Part shown: positions 12,719-23,882 of the stretch, piece after piece
How the letters are laid out: the number at the start of each line of letters is the position of its first letter
Position numbering within the stretch: position 1 is the stretch's first letter
Source: Tetrastigma voinierianum
Lineage: Eukaryota > Streptophyta > Magnoliopsida > Vitales > Vitaceae
NCBI GenBank assembly: GCA_016808115.1
Contig: JAEQBH010004570.1
Span: 115,813 to 179,812 of the forward strand
DNA length: 64,000 nucleotides
Reading direction: 5' to 3'
Program-made: the position numbers and the translations under genes
The notes under the pieces: generated by a model
Database searches by the model: none
What the model saw: only the letters and a program-made list of their open reading frames with translations
Told to the model about the DNA's origin: nothing

Positions 12719-13170
12719 CGGATGGCGCGATCGTGACCTGTCCATTGACATAGATAACCCTCTCTCTGTTTGGTCGAGAATTTAAAAGTCAGGATGGCAC
12801 TGATAAATGACTATCCAGGCTGACGTGAATAACCCTCTGTTTGATCAAATTTAAAGTCCGGGATGGCGCGATAAGCGACACTATCGGCGGCGTAGATAAC
12901 CTCTAGGTACAATTAATTAGTCGGATAAACATGATAAAGTGACCTATCAGATGACATGAATAACCTCTAGCTGAATTCGAATTCAAAGTCGGACATTGTG
13001 ATAAAAATGACATCGAAGCCCCAGCATAAGATCACACTTATAGCTAGTCGAATACAAAAATTAGGATGGAGCAAATTAAAGTGACTTATCCGGCTGACAT
13101 CAAATCACTTCGGTCGAATCTGCAGAGCCCAGGATGACCTAGGGAGCTAACTATCAGAGGCTGACCTATG
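12719..13170 (+). repeat. Tandem repeat of about 70 bp, seven copies, in the Tat-type element
   Basis: A GGATGGCGCGATAA-like box recurs near 12721, 12796, 12863, 12923, 12991, 13063 and 13133, each followed by a GTGACCTATC..GCTGACATGAATAACC-like box. Spacings are 60-75 bases. The copies are degenerate. The array lies between integrase and the antisense ORF. Confidence 0.75.
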
Positions 13171-13394
13171 TGTGGTAGGCTCAAATACATGATTTAACGG
13201 GCCAGCTTGAGACAGTACAAAAAATCGATACAAACCGGATAATATGATATCAAAAACATTATTGAGGATATTGAGCAAAAATTAACGAAAAAGAGAAGAA
13301 GAGTAAATTGTTTGATCTGACAGAGCGATTATAAATTATACCGTATCATAAAGCTTATTAAAATCCTAGTTGACTATGGCATCCCTCGACCAGC

Positions 13395-14700
13395 GTCAGA
13401 GCCAGTGGGATATCGAGGAATCACTTCCTCAGACGCGGTGGGGCTATTCTCCGGACTCCTCGCTGCATGCGGTTGGAATGCAGGATTGGGTGATGAGATG
13501 CTTGGGGGCGGCGAGGGTTCTGAAGAACTGCGGAGTTAACGGGATTGAAGGATCAAACGTTCCATCTGGGATCGGGGGCTTGCTCCCATGAATGTTGTGC
13601 ATTAAAGCGTGACAGCCATAGCCCATGGGTTGGAATGGCGATGTTGCCACTTGCATCGAACTGGCCTCAGTCGTCTCTATCAGCGACGGCCTTCTCGGGA
13701 GGCGGCGAAGTCATCCTATAGTCCGAGCTCCATGACGAGGCAAGTCTCTGAGAGCTGACCGGTACGTTCTCTTGATACGCCTTCTATGGGCTTCCCCATT
13801 CTGACCCAGCGCCTCTGGCTTGACCTCACGCTCGGACTTCGCCTTGGTGACATTTCATGACCATTGGGCATGTTTGAACCGAATGAGCTTAGACTCCACG
13901 TGCTCGGGTGTGCGGTATGATCAGCTGACTTGGCCATCGCTAGCCTCGCGTGTGGCCACTTCCTCTCGGCCTTTGCCGGGCGAGCCGCTTTCGGGTGGGT
14001 TCCTTGCCTCGGGCCTCGGGCGGCTAAGTCAGGCCTCGAGCCTCTATCTTTTGTGATCTGCTGGCCCACCACCTCTGGCTGAGTAGTCAGTCGGACATAT
14101 AATCCATTTCCAGCCATTCGTGTCACTTGCGCCGGGCTCGAACTCGTGATCTTGAAGGCGCCATGTTGAATAAGCGTGACGACTGAGAGCCGTTAGAGCA
14201 TGCGCCGTCGGCCGAGCGTTAATATCCGCAAGAAACTCACTATCTTACCGGTTGTCGGCCGAACATGGTCACGATTTGCGGACTTATCCGTCATCGATGA
14301 TCAGGCTCGATATCTTCCTTAGGGTCCTTGGCGGAGCGCTCACGGAAGTGATCTGTGAGGAACCAGTGCCCAGCGACCACCGACATCCAGGAAGCATGTG
14401 CGGTTCTGAGTGTTCATGGTCAGGCGCGGCCTCTTTGCGGTGGAAAGGCTCAATGGCGCGCAAGTGAACACCTCGTCACGCCCGGAGGCGTAGATGCCTC
14501 CATTCTCGAACTCACGGCGCAGCGGTGGAGCATATGGGGAGTTGGTTATGATCGCTACGGCAATGGGGGCTGGATGGCGGCCAGCATAGTTTGTGTTCTG
14601 CCGGGTTGACCTCGTGGAAGAGATGGACTTACGAAGAGGCACTTGAATCGAGTTGGCCTCCGCTGACTGCGATTGCATTTGCAAAGTGAGCTGGTTTGAA
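13395..14700 (-). pseudogene. Possible distal part of the antisense ORF of the Tat-type element
   Basis: This GC-rich stretch lies between the 70-bp tandem array and the hAT insertion and continues, across the hAT, into the antisense plant-mobile-domain-like frame at 20817-21827. Long minus-strand frames are present (13716-14126, 14340-14684), rich in Arg, Ala and Ser, but none has a recognisable motif. Assignment is by position only. Confidence 0.35.
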
Positions 14701-14708
14701 TGTTGTCA

Positions 14709-15012
14709 CATGGATTGAAATTTCCAGATATATCGCGATGTATATGCGATATGGATCCTCAGGCCTTTGGCGAAGCGGTGCACTCTGAAAATCGTTTAGA
14801 GGAAAATGGAAAAAATCGAGTAAATGTCGTGATATTTGGTAGAAATGTGGAATCCTTGGCCCAGAAATATCGGATGTTTATATAGATTTGAGATCCTGTA
14901 GCGATGGGGAAATTTCTGGATTTTTCTCGGGATATATCATTAGATGTGAGAAAATATCGCCGATATCGCGGAGTATTTTGATATATCGTAGATGTATCGA
15001 CGGTATACATGT
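14709..15012 (+). repeat. Left subterminal region of the hAT element, ATATCG-rich
   Basis: Many copies of GATATATCG/AAATATCGG-like hexamers in both orientations (for example 14730-14750, 14860-14875, 14925-14995). Mirror-image clusters occur at 20320-20440. Such subterminal motif arrays bind transposase in hAT elements such as Ac; binding here is inferred. Confidence 0.65.
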
Positions 15013-15323
15013 TATTAACCGGTTGTTGTCGCAGAGAAAATCGGCGGTCAGGATCTACCCTCCTTTTCAGCGGCTAGTTTGGCGTCGATGTGATTTGAAT
15101 GCGGTTTGATTAACGACTATTTCACCGGATTTAAAATGTGATCAACGGTCGGATTTTTTGTGCATGGCCAGAATTTAAATCTAAACTTGATCCAGCTTGT
15201 TTGTGGATTGATCCCGACGGTTAGAAGGAGAATCTGCGGTCATATTTTCCTGAGAGTGTCCCAGCTGGTTAATTAAATCATAATTATATTTTATTATCTA
15301 TAGCCTTTTTGACCCAAAAATTC

Positions 15324-15330
15324 TATAAAT
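15324..15330 (+). promoter_or_regulatory. Candidate TATA box of the hAT transposase
   Basis: TATAAAT followed about 30 bases downstream by pyrimidine-rich TTTTCTCTGAAACTCTCTCT, a plant-like start-site context. A GT donor-like site at 15487 suggests a leader intron that would contain the 150-bp array. Confidence 0.45.
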
Positions 15331-15539
15331 CTGCTCAAAAATCACTCATTTTCTCTGAAACTCTCTCTACTCTCATCAAATCTTCATTTCATCTCAAATT
15401 CATTTTTTAACATTTATATATCTCCAAAGATTGGAAAATTGCAGTGTTAAGGGTTGAAGTTTCAAATTTCAACAAGATTAATTAAGGTATGCCTTATTGT
15501 ATTTATGTTTTTGTGTATTTAATAGTTTTACAATTTATT

Positions 15540-16640
15540 TTAACCTTTATGTTAGTATATATTAGTTTGTTTTTATAATTTCATATTATCATATAAATTT
15601 AATAAAATACAAATATATGGCCAATCTAAAATAAATATATATATACTACTATAGATTTTATAATAGTTTTTTTATTTTTATAATTTCACATGAGATTACC
15701 AATTCACATAAAATACAAATATATAATAGTTTAAACTTTGAGAGTAAATATCATATAATAATATGGTTTTATATAGTATAATAAATTTAATAGTAATGTA
15801 TTCTTTAAATAACTATACATTAGTTTTTTATAATTTCACATTAGATTATAAATTATAAAATACAAATATAAATTAGTTTAACTTTAAGAATTAAGTATCA
15901 TATAATAATATGGTTTTATATAGTATAATAAATTTAATAGTGATAATTGTTTTAAATAACCATACATTAGTTTTTTTTTATAATTTCATTGAATTCATAA
16001 AATTGCATAAATCTAAACACCTATTAGGTTTAGCTTTAAGGTAAAATATCATATAATAATATGGTTTTATATAGTATAATAAATTTAACTAGTGATGTAA
16101 TTCTTTAAAATAACTATACATGGATTTTTTTTATTTATAATTTCTATTAGATTATAAAATTGCATAAAATACAAATATATATATTAGTTTAAGCTTTAAG
16201 AGTAAATATCATATAATAATATGGTTTAATATAGTATAATAAATTTAATAGTAATGTATTCTTTAAAATAACTATACATTAGTTTTTTTATTTTATAATT
16301 TCTATTAAATTATAAAATTTCAATACAATATATTAGTTTAAGCTTTGGGTAAATATCATATAATAATATGGTTTTATATTATGTCATTTAATAGTAATGT
16401 GATCTTTAAACCAACTATACAATAATTGTTTTTTGTTTTTATATTTAAATTAGTTATAAATTTATAAAAATACAAATATATATTAGTTTAAGCTTTAAGG
16501 TAAATCATATAATAATATGGTTTTATATAGTGTATAATAATTTAATAGTAATGTATTAACAAAATAACTATACATTAGTTTTTTATTTTTATTTTCATTT
16601 CTAATTAAGTTATAAATTTCAATAAATCCAAATATATATT
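15540..16640 (+). repeat. AT-rich tandem array, about 150-bp unit, in the hAT element
   Basis: The block TCATATAATAATATGG recurs near 15751, 15898, 16049, 16209, 16356 and 16505, with intervals of 147-160 bases. Each is followed by TTTATATAGTATAATAAATT and later by AACTATACATTAG. Partial units extend to both sides. The array occupies what looks like the 5' leader intron of the transposase. Confidence 0.85.
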
Positions 16641-16959
16641 AGTTAATATTTGAATTGAAGTTATATATTAGTTAATATTATGTATGCATACTAATAGAAT
16701 AATTAATTTTTCATGTTAGTTAATATTTTAAAATAAAGTTTATCCATATCTATTGATTAATATTGTATATTTGTGACTTAAATGCATGGTTTATCATGTA
16801 AGTAATTCATTTTAATTGTATAATAATGGTTAGCTAGTGGAAGTAATAATGGAGTAGAGATCGGCGTGATATTGCACATATGGAGGGAATAGAAATGGTC
16901 TGATATCTGATTCTGTGGTTTGGTAGTAAGGAGTGGTGGGATCATAAGCACAAATATCA

Positions 16960-19290
16960 CTATCGTTCGGATCCATTTCTGTCTGAAAAGTCTTGAGAAT
17001 GCATAGGAGTGAAACGAGAAATGAAGCAGCAGACCCCGGAAAAATAAAGCTTGAAAGCGATATACTCTGAGAAGAAATTCGCGAGCTACGAGGCCTTGAT
17101 GGGGGACGATAGACATCTCATTGATGAAGATGATGCAAGGGGATGAGGAGGAAGAAAGAGGAAGATGTATATATGTATCAGGGTGATATGACCTGATGAA
17201 AGAGGCGATTTTTCGACCGGCATATCGTGCATCAAAAAGCTCTTGAATGGGCAAACCAGAGAAGAGGATTATGAATGAAAAATGTCTGTTAAGTAATTTA
17301 AGATTAAATAAATTTTGAATAGAATTTACTTAGTTTCTAATTGAGATATTCACCAGCGATTGACATCCGTCCCTTGACAGGCTAATCCGATGGTAGCGTC
17401 ACGAAGATCTCGAAAGTGTGTGAGCTTGATATCGGATCGAAAATGCTTATAGCTTGCTCGTCGTTATACAAATCTTGGCACCAAAGCAAGGCATTAAAAA
17501 TGCTAAGGTAGTTCAATCAGAAAGCTTGATGGTAAATGCATAGCAGAGTGCCGTATGAGTGTTGCGCCTCCTGGACTCTCACCACTTGAGAACATGATTA
17601 TTGGTTTTACAATGACTGGTATCTTGATGCCAATCCCTTTTCAGTTTCTAATAGTTATTATCATATATTATAGTTGAAAACTAGATAATTAATTTCATTA
17701 ATTCTACTTGTAGGCATGGGAATAGAGCCACCATCTCCCATGAAATCAAAAACAAATATGGATGGGTGTAAGATACATGGAAGATTATCTTGAACATCAC
17801 AGGAAAAATGGAAGACTTATGGGTGTGCGATTATATATCGATGGATGGAATGAAGACTACAGAGTGACATTATTAATTTCAGCGAGTATATTCGAAGGAA
17901 ACCTGATATTCCTCGAAGTACAGTTCCAGTGCATCAAAATATGAGAGATAAAAAATAATAAATCGTTTACGATTACAGTGGAAGGGTGATCGAGGGAAGT
18001 AGGTGAAACAAATGTTATTATGAACTGTTCTGAACAATGGATCGACATTTGAAGTGGAAGATTCATAATGAAGAAATTTACAATTATATTGTTGGATAAA
18101 TGTAACACCAACACATTAAACAGTGTTTGAAGACGGTAGGCTACCATTTCGAGATTAGTACGATACCTTGAAAATCACCGACTTCATCTATGATCATGGT
18201 TGGTTGCTTTGCGAAAGTGAGAAAGATTACGTAGTGGAGATGTTATAACGTCAGGGACAGCAAAGATTTGCGACAAATTATATAAATACTAGAGAGTCTT
18301 CTAAAAGGGTTGATTTGAAGAAGATCTTTATTAGTGATGAATGGGCTTCTCATGACTTAGTCGATCGACCATTGGACATGATGTTGAAGTGCTGCGTGTT
18401 TGATCACATGATGGGAGAAGGTCTACAGATTTAGTATGTCCTTGAGCCATATGCGATTCTTCTCATTGTTGATTAAAGGGAGTCGATCCCGACAACGCCC
18501 ATTTGTGTATGAGTTGATTCGGGTAATGAAGCAAAATTTACATGACTCGATGCCGAAAGATTGGAGTGAAACAATCATGAGATCGTTAGGATAGAACCCT
18601 CGAAACATCCCTCTTCATGCGGAGTAACTAAGCGATATCTTAATCACACTTAATGTATATTATTTTTCCTTTATGACATACTAATTACAAATCACTTTTG
18701 TAGCATATTATTTGAATCAGTTTCAATCCCGAGTTACTCGAAACATTCACGAAGTATTTGCGAATTATCTTCTCTTACTCTGACATGTTAATTTGGAAAT
18801 GAGGTACACATCGATTGGTTACAATTCTAATTAATTGATTCAATTTAATTGGTTACACTTACATATGCGATTTTGACATGTATATTTTCAATTCCACAGC
18901 ACATAATGTTTCGAGATGCAAGAGGATTCGGTGATGAAGCGGCGATAGCCTGAGGATTTAATGGTTCTGGTTAGTGTTATTTCTCATTAAAACATTAAAA
19001 ATAAAACTATTATCATGTTATATTAGATTTTGAATGTTACTTATTTTATTACGACTGAATGGTGGTTCATGTATGAGCACGCTTTCCCACGTGAGGAATT
19101 TGGCCATTAAAGTTGCTGAAGCTGAAATCTCTTCTTGACATGAGAGAAATTGGAACCACGTTTGCTCCAATACATAAAAACAAAGAAATCGACTTAGCAC
19201 CCACAGGCTCCGACAATTGGTTTTTATTTGCTTTATAACATGAAACTAAAGATGCGACAATATCTGGCGAGTCGGATAAGAGTACGAAAA
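16960..19290 (+). pseudogene. hAT transposase remnant (BED/DUF659/dimerisation type)
   Basis: Fragments appear in hAT order across frames. 17095-17260 holds the acidic HLIDEDD segment and the MTPDER block that follows the BED zinc finger. 17720-17935 matches the segment EIKNKY...KWKTYGC..(S)DGW of the DUF659 catalytic region. 18255-18420 gives RFATNYI and KKIFISDEWASHD. 18500-18560 gives RPFVYELIRVMKQ. 19050-19265 gives ERNW and KQRNRL, the dimerisation domain ending in LKMR. Each block needs frame changes and contains stops, so no active transposase is encoded. The region between 19290 and 20320 has no recognised motif. Confidence 0.85.
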
Positions 19291-20319
19291 ATTACCTTGA
19301 TTTATGACATTTAGGCTCAGTTTGGTGAGAGAGGATATCGATTATTGATAGGTTGGGCACCTCTCCATTTGGATGATGAAGATGGAAATCGATCGCGGAA
19401 TTGTTCTTTCAGCATGTTCGAGAAGGTACGGTGATGTTGGCCGTGTTTTTATACGAGAAGAAGTTAATAGTGAAAGTTCCCGGTCGAGACACGAGAGACT
19501 CATTCCAGCCCGTGTTGATTTTCGACCTCGTTGATTAGTGTTGAACATAGTAGTAGACTAGTTTTGCGATTACTTGACTACGACATTGATGGCTCAGAGG
19601 AGAGGGGGCCAGGTGATGGTAGTGATGCGATGATGGTGGAGATATTGCGGATCGTGAATAAGTCGATATCCGTTGAGTCCATTCAGCGGTGAAGATGATT
19701 TCACACATGCTACGAGATGAGACCACTTGCAGATTAGGGGCCCGGTGGGGTATTGGAGCCATTGCTGAAACCATATAGAATTAAATGACGAAGGATGGCA
19801 CATCCGTGATGAGAAATCATTGTCATTTAGTTTGAATACAGGCATTGGCACTCGATACGGTGATTCATCGATAATGGTAACATTTTCCCTCCTCACCTGA
19901 TGACTTATGGTCGGCCTTCTTAAAATCCTTGGGCACCCATTGATGAAAGATATGGAATGATACTAAATTATCTCATCTTGAACAAATGTCGATTTACGTT
20001 CGAGTATCAAATGCGGCAAGGGATTTAAACGAGCGTGGGTGAATTTGATTTCCCATCCGTGGAGAGGTTGTGGAGTGAGTCAAGATATTTATACATGGCA
20101 TGTTCGATCTTATAATCCAATATTATCGGAACACCATGTCACTGTTGTATTATTGTCTTCACGAATGGGATCCCTTCATCGAAATGTTCTGATGAGCCAC
20201 GTCGATCTTCATTTGGTGGTGAAAGACCGTAACAATGTAATATGTGTCTATATTTCATTATTAATGTCATTTTACACTTTTATAAGTGTTTCCATCGATT
20301 TCAAAGTATTTTTATTAAT
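19291..20319 (+). other. 3' part of the hAT element without recognised coding
   Basis: Downstream of the dimerisation domain. Possibly a decayed transposase C-terminus and 3' UTR; minus-strand open frames here match nothing known to me. Confidence 0.5.
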
Positions 20320-20443
20320 TTCACGATATATATCGATATTCATGTAAAAATATCCCAGATATATCTCAGATATATCCAGATATATCCGTGGAAATCCAAT
20401 CTGGAAATATATCGGAAATCGAAAGCCGATATTTTCATCCTTG
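20320..20443 (+). repeat. Right subterminal region of the hAT element
   Basis: Dense ATATATC, AGATATATC and GATATTTTC motifs end in the terminal CATCCTTG, the inverse of CAAGGATG. Confidence 0.7.
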
Positions 20444-20816
20444 GTTGCTCCAGGCTCGGGAGAACTAGGAATGACAATGGCTTGCATCTCCGATCCCAGC
20501 AGCGGTGACCTTCAGATTAAGCGGCACAGTTAGGATCGGACTCAGCTATTTGGAACTCACTGCTTGGCTTCCTTTGCGGGCGGCGTATGATCCGGTAGCC
20601 AGTCATCCTTTCTCTGGTTCTCTCCTCGAATCCAGAAATCCCTGGGTTCTTGCTAACCCGAGGAATGAAATCCTCCCACTTGGGCCGGGCGCGTTCATCT
20701 GGCCGGCGCCTTCCTTTTAATCGTAATCACTTGGGGCGGATCCAGGCTACTTGCACGAGCGAGTAGCCTTTCGGAATGACTACTTACTGGTTCTCAGTGA
20801 GGAGCAGTTGAGCGAA

Positions 20817-21827
20817 CTAGAATCCTCCGCTGGGGAGGGTCGGCCAGACCGATGCACTCCACGAAGCACCACCTTGCAGGCTTGATGCACACACCGACTC
20901 TTTGGAGCCTCGGAGGGGCTGGGGCTGGCCTTCGAAACCGAACACATGGCCAGGTCGATGTGTGAAGTGCTCTCCTTCCACGATGTTCGAAGGCAACGGT
21001 CGGGGAATGACCAGGAGAGTGTAAGGAGCCGGGTTGCGCCTCACGGCGAATATATTAATGCAGGTCGAGGAACCTTGCCTTGGCGGCTCTACTCGGATAT
21101 CTGGGGATGTCGGCGGTAGTTTTCTTGGCTCTTCTCCACTGGATTCCATTTGATGCGCTTCATGACGCACACCTATAAAAGCGACCCGAGGTTAGTCCAT
21201 CATCACGTACTAATATCACGGAAAAAAATTTGTCGGACCGGTCCCAACTTAGACCACTGGAAGATTGAGGCCAGGTTGATGTCAGACGGAGAGGCGGGAG
21301 CAGGGACTCGTCGGGGTCCCCTTACTAGCAACACTCCTTTCGCCTTAGTCTTAGGTGAGTCGGGGAGCCCGTTAACAACCTGAAGTCGGGGATTCAGAAC
21401 TGACATGGACATCCAGCCCGCCACACTTGCAGATTCTCGGAGAAATAAATTATACCGACTCTGACTAATGAGAGGGTCGAGTTTGATCTGAGGAATGATT
21501 GACCTGCTGACACAGATCAAATACGAATGACGTTGGGGGTGGATAAGAAGTGGGGTGCCGGGTGAAATCACCAGCTTGACTAGGTAGGCACGAGTATGGC
21601 CGAGTATGAGGTGTGCTCTGTGTAAAAAACACACCATTATGTTCTCCACCCAAAGTGGACTCGTTCGTCCTCTCCATCAATCGAAGGTCGATGTTATCGG
21701 GCACCTCGCAATAAGCCATTAATTCCTCCATCGTTAGGGACGAGATGATGCTGCTTGCAGAAGGCGTCGCCCGAAGGCGCCCTCCGAGGCGACCACTCAT
21801 GGAAGTTTCTTCCCGACCCCTCGCCAT
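20817..21827 (-). pseudogene. Antisense ORF with plant-mobile-domain-like protein, Tat-type element
   Basis: On the minus strand, 21827 down to about 21640 gives LTMEELMAYCEVPDNIDLRL. This resembles the start of the 'putative plant transposon/gag-like' mobile-domain proteins (EEL..Y.IP..V.LRLP). After a frameshift, 21649 down to 21203 gives GWMSMSV...LVVNGLPDSPKTKAKG, comparable to their W-Y/F-L-S...V.GLP.S.K.WK segment. A further open frame runs at 21170-20817. Antisense extra ORFs between pol and the 3' LTR are known from Tat-lineage elements. Function is unknown; the frame is interrupted here and by the hAT insertion. Confidence 0.55.
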
Positions 21828-21829
21828 TC

Positions 21830-23157
21830 TGGCGGATGAGGAGGGGGAGCAGATGTGGGCTGGCCATATACTGGTGGTGCGAAGGCATACCCAGGGCCGG
21901 GCGAGAGCCTCCCAGGCGAGGAATAAGTGTTAAACCACGTTTCCTCCGCTTGGGGCCTTTTACATCCGAGCCCAGTCACTCATAGAAATTTAACATTGCG
22001 GGAAGCGATGATGGATTGCTGTGGAATGGAAGTGCGAGTGCACTGCTGGCAAATGGCTCACGAGCGAGCCTTGGTTAGACTAGCCTATTCGCGGCCGGGT
22101 TGGTCGTAGGAGAAGCGGATAAACGAAATAACACGGGAAGGAAAAAGTACTGCTTAATGATGCTATCGCATATATTGCTAGAGCTGTAATTGCATTTTAA
22201 TGCAAGCGATGATTGATCGTGCGCGGGATCTCAAACCATCACAGCAGTTCGCTCTAGAATTACGTTAGACTAAAAGTGGAGCCCGAGCCGGGGGCCTCTC
22301 TCTCGATTGAATAAAATGCGTTAACAAGTTTTATGATATCCAACCAACCTTAATTAGACAGAATGTATAAATTACTTGATAAGGCAGATTGTTAAAAAAC
22401 ACTACAATTTTATTAACGCACTAAAGCAGGTGTTCGACATTACATAGTGATGCTTGTCGCTACAATCATAATACAACACGACAAACTAACATTCATAACA
22501 CCGAAATACAAAAGAAAAATGCAAGGCACTACCACGGAATCCAAGAAAGAAGTCACGCAAAGAAGAAGGGAAAGACTAGACGGGTCGGTTAAGAAGCCAA
22601 GAAGAAGGGAAAGACTTTAGGACGGGGTCGAAAGAGGCTACCGTGGAAGCTAAGAAGAAGGGCAAGATGGGTGACGGGCCGCGCAGGCTAAGAAAGAGAA
22701 AAAAGGAGGATGAGGTCAGCGGGAGGACGAGGTCGCGGGAGGGACAGAGAGATCCCCGCACTATCGTGGGGTGTCCCTGACCCATTCAAGTTCTAGAACA
22801 ACCCAAAGACTCCCCTGACACCCGACCGTCCAACCCATGATTAATAGAAGGCGCGCCAAATGACCAAACACGACCATCCTCATCCCAACCCGGCTCCAGC
22901 AACATTTAATTATCCTTCTCTGACGAAGGAACGTGGATAACCAGTAAGACAACCAATCTACTCACCAACTAGCCTTTTATAGCTACCTCTAAATCTCAGG
23001 ATCAACTCAAACGACCCAATAGCATCTAATGCAGTTTCAAAAAAGTTACAAAATTTACACCTAAAATTACCAAAGATCGATGGTCGACTGCTCCCTATAA
23101 TACAGAGCACTGTTGTCTTTTTTTTTTTTTCCGACCGGGGATGATCTTCCTCCCGAC
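21830..23157 (+). other. Post-ORF and 3' untranslated region of the Tat-type element
   Basis: GC-rich DNA to about 22300 is followed by an AT-rich interval and purine-rich repeats (GAAGAAGGGAAAGAC at about 22562-22577 and again at 22603-22617). No coding motif is recognised. A T-run lies at 23118-23130. Confidence 0.5.
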
Positions 23158-23170
23158 AGAAAAGGTGGGG
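23158..23170 (+). promoter_or_regulatory. Polypurine tract of the Tat-type element
   Basis: AGAAAAGGTGGGG immediately precedes the block homologous to the start of the 5' LTR, the normal position of a plus-strand primer. Confidence 0.65.
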
Positions 23171-23830
23171 CATCAGGTACCATGGGCCCAGTTCGGGCCT
23201 CTGTACTGCCGGGGCCCACCCTAAGAGCCCCACCGATCAGCCCAAAAGCCACCGCCACCCAAACGCCCTACGATCCTCCGTCTGGTACCCCAAAGGGATA
23301 GGCCCAAAGCCGCCCGCCATTTAGGGAATGCCTGGGGCTAATCCCCTCCCGGTGCCCGGGCGCCTTATCCCGAACCCTTTTACCTAAAGCGCTCTTTCCC
23401 AATCGGTAACTCCACCAAACGAAACTGCCAACCTGCTCTTCATGATATAAGTGTAAATTCTCCCATGAGAATCGACTTCACCTCCAAATAGAATAAGAAA
23501 GCACTTCTAGTGAACACTGACGGAAGGGGCGCTAAGTAAAAAGGAAGAACGAGTCATCATTCCCGAAATAAAAGCCACCTTCCCCTATCTTTATGGGAAG
23601 AAATTGTCCACTATCTAGGAAAGATGGATCATCTTTCTCCCTCCATAAAAGAAGAAATCACAAATAAACGGCGTGACGACTTTGATCGGTGATAAATACC
23701 GCCAGTTTCCCGCCTTCAAAAAGCACTAACTTTGCCATCTGAGGCTTATTTAACACCATCATCGCCTTCATTGCTTCGCAGTCGCAATCAACCTGAATGC
23801 TCGGCTAACCATCGACTGGTAATCTGCGAG
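23171..23830 (+). repeat. 3' LTR of the Tat-type element (approximate)
   Basis: Homologous to 6622-7205 through GGTACCATGGGC, TCATGATATAAGTGTA, GGAAAGATGGATC and ACTAACTTTGCCATC blocks. Its right end is estimated just before the intronic sequence next to RABE1 exon 4. Confidence 0.7.
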
Positions 23831-23882
23831 ACTACAAACGAGGGCAATAAGGGAGTGGTGGGTCAGGAAGGAATATGCATAC

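Larger units (their letters stand above)
14709..20443 (+). mobile_element. hAT-superfamily DNA transposon nested in the Tat-type element
   Basis: The right end, read inward, is CAAGGATGAAAATATCGG, a typical hAT terminus (CAAGG/CAGGG start). The left end carries a weaker copy, CATGGATTGAAATTTCC. Flanking octamers GTTGTCAC (14702-14709) and GTTGCTCC (20444-20451) match at six of eight positions and may be a decayed 8-bp target duplication. Both ends are packed with subterminal ATATCG/ATATATC motifs. Inside are a TATA-containing promoter region, a 150-bp AT-rich array and a plus-strand hAT transposase remnant. Confidence 0.85.
6622..23830 (+). mobile_element. Tat-type Ty3/Gypsy retrotransposon, degraded, with nested hAT
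   Basis: Two related segments (about 6622-7205 and 23171-23830) share GGTACCATGGGC, TTCATGATATAAGTGTA and CTAACTTTGCCATC blocks in the same order and orientation, so they are the LTRs. Between them lie plus-strand remnants in Gypsy order: gag-like, protease-like (about 9075), reverse transcriptase (about 9979) and integrase (about 11858). These are followed by a tandem repeat and an antisense ORF, then a polypurine tract. Integrase after RT and the antisense post-pol ORF point to the Tat/Ogre lineage. All coding parts contain stops and frameshifts. The element sits in an intron of the minus-strand RABE1 gene. The outer boundaries are approximate and no clear target duplication was found. Confidence 0.85.

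Noticed and set aside
14120..14215. tRNA-like text (GAGTTCGAGCCCGG on the minus strand) in the Tat element
   Set aside because: Only a box-B-like match; no matching D-arm or stems. Likely chance in GC-rich DNA.
16778..17254. 158-codon minus-strand open frame
   Set aside because: It is the antisense shadow of the hAT transposase segment, which is recognisable on the plus strand (HLIDEDD, MTPDER).
14709..20443. Mutator-type transposon as the identity of the nested element
   Set aside because: The termini are short CAAGG-type and the coding blocks (RFATNYI, ERNW, KQRNRL) are hAT-specific; no long inverted repeats.
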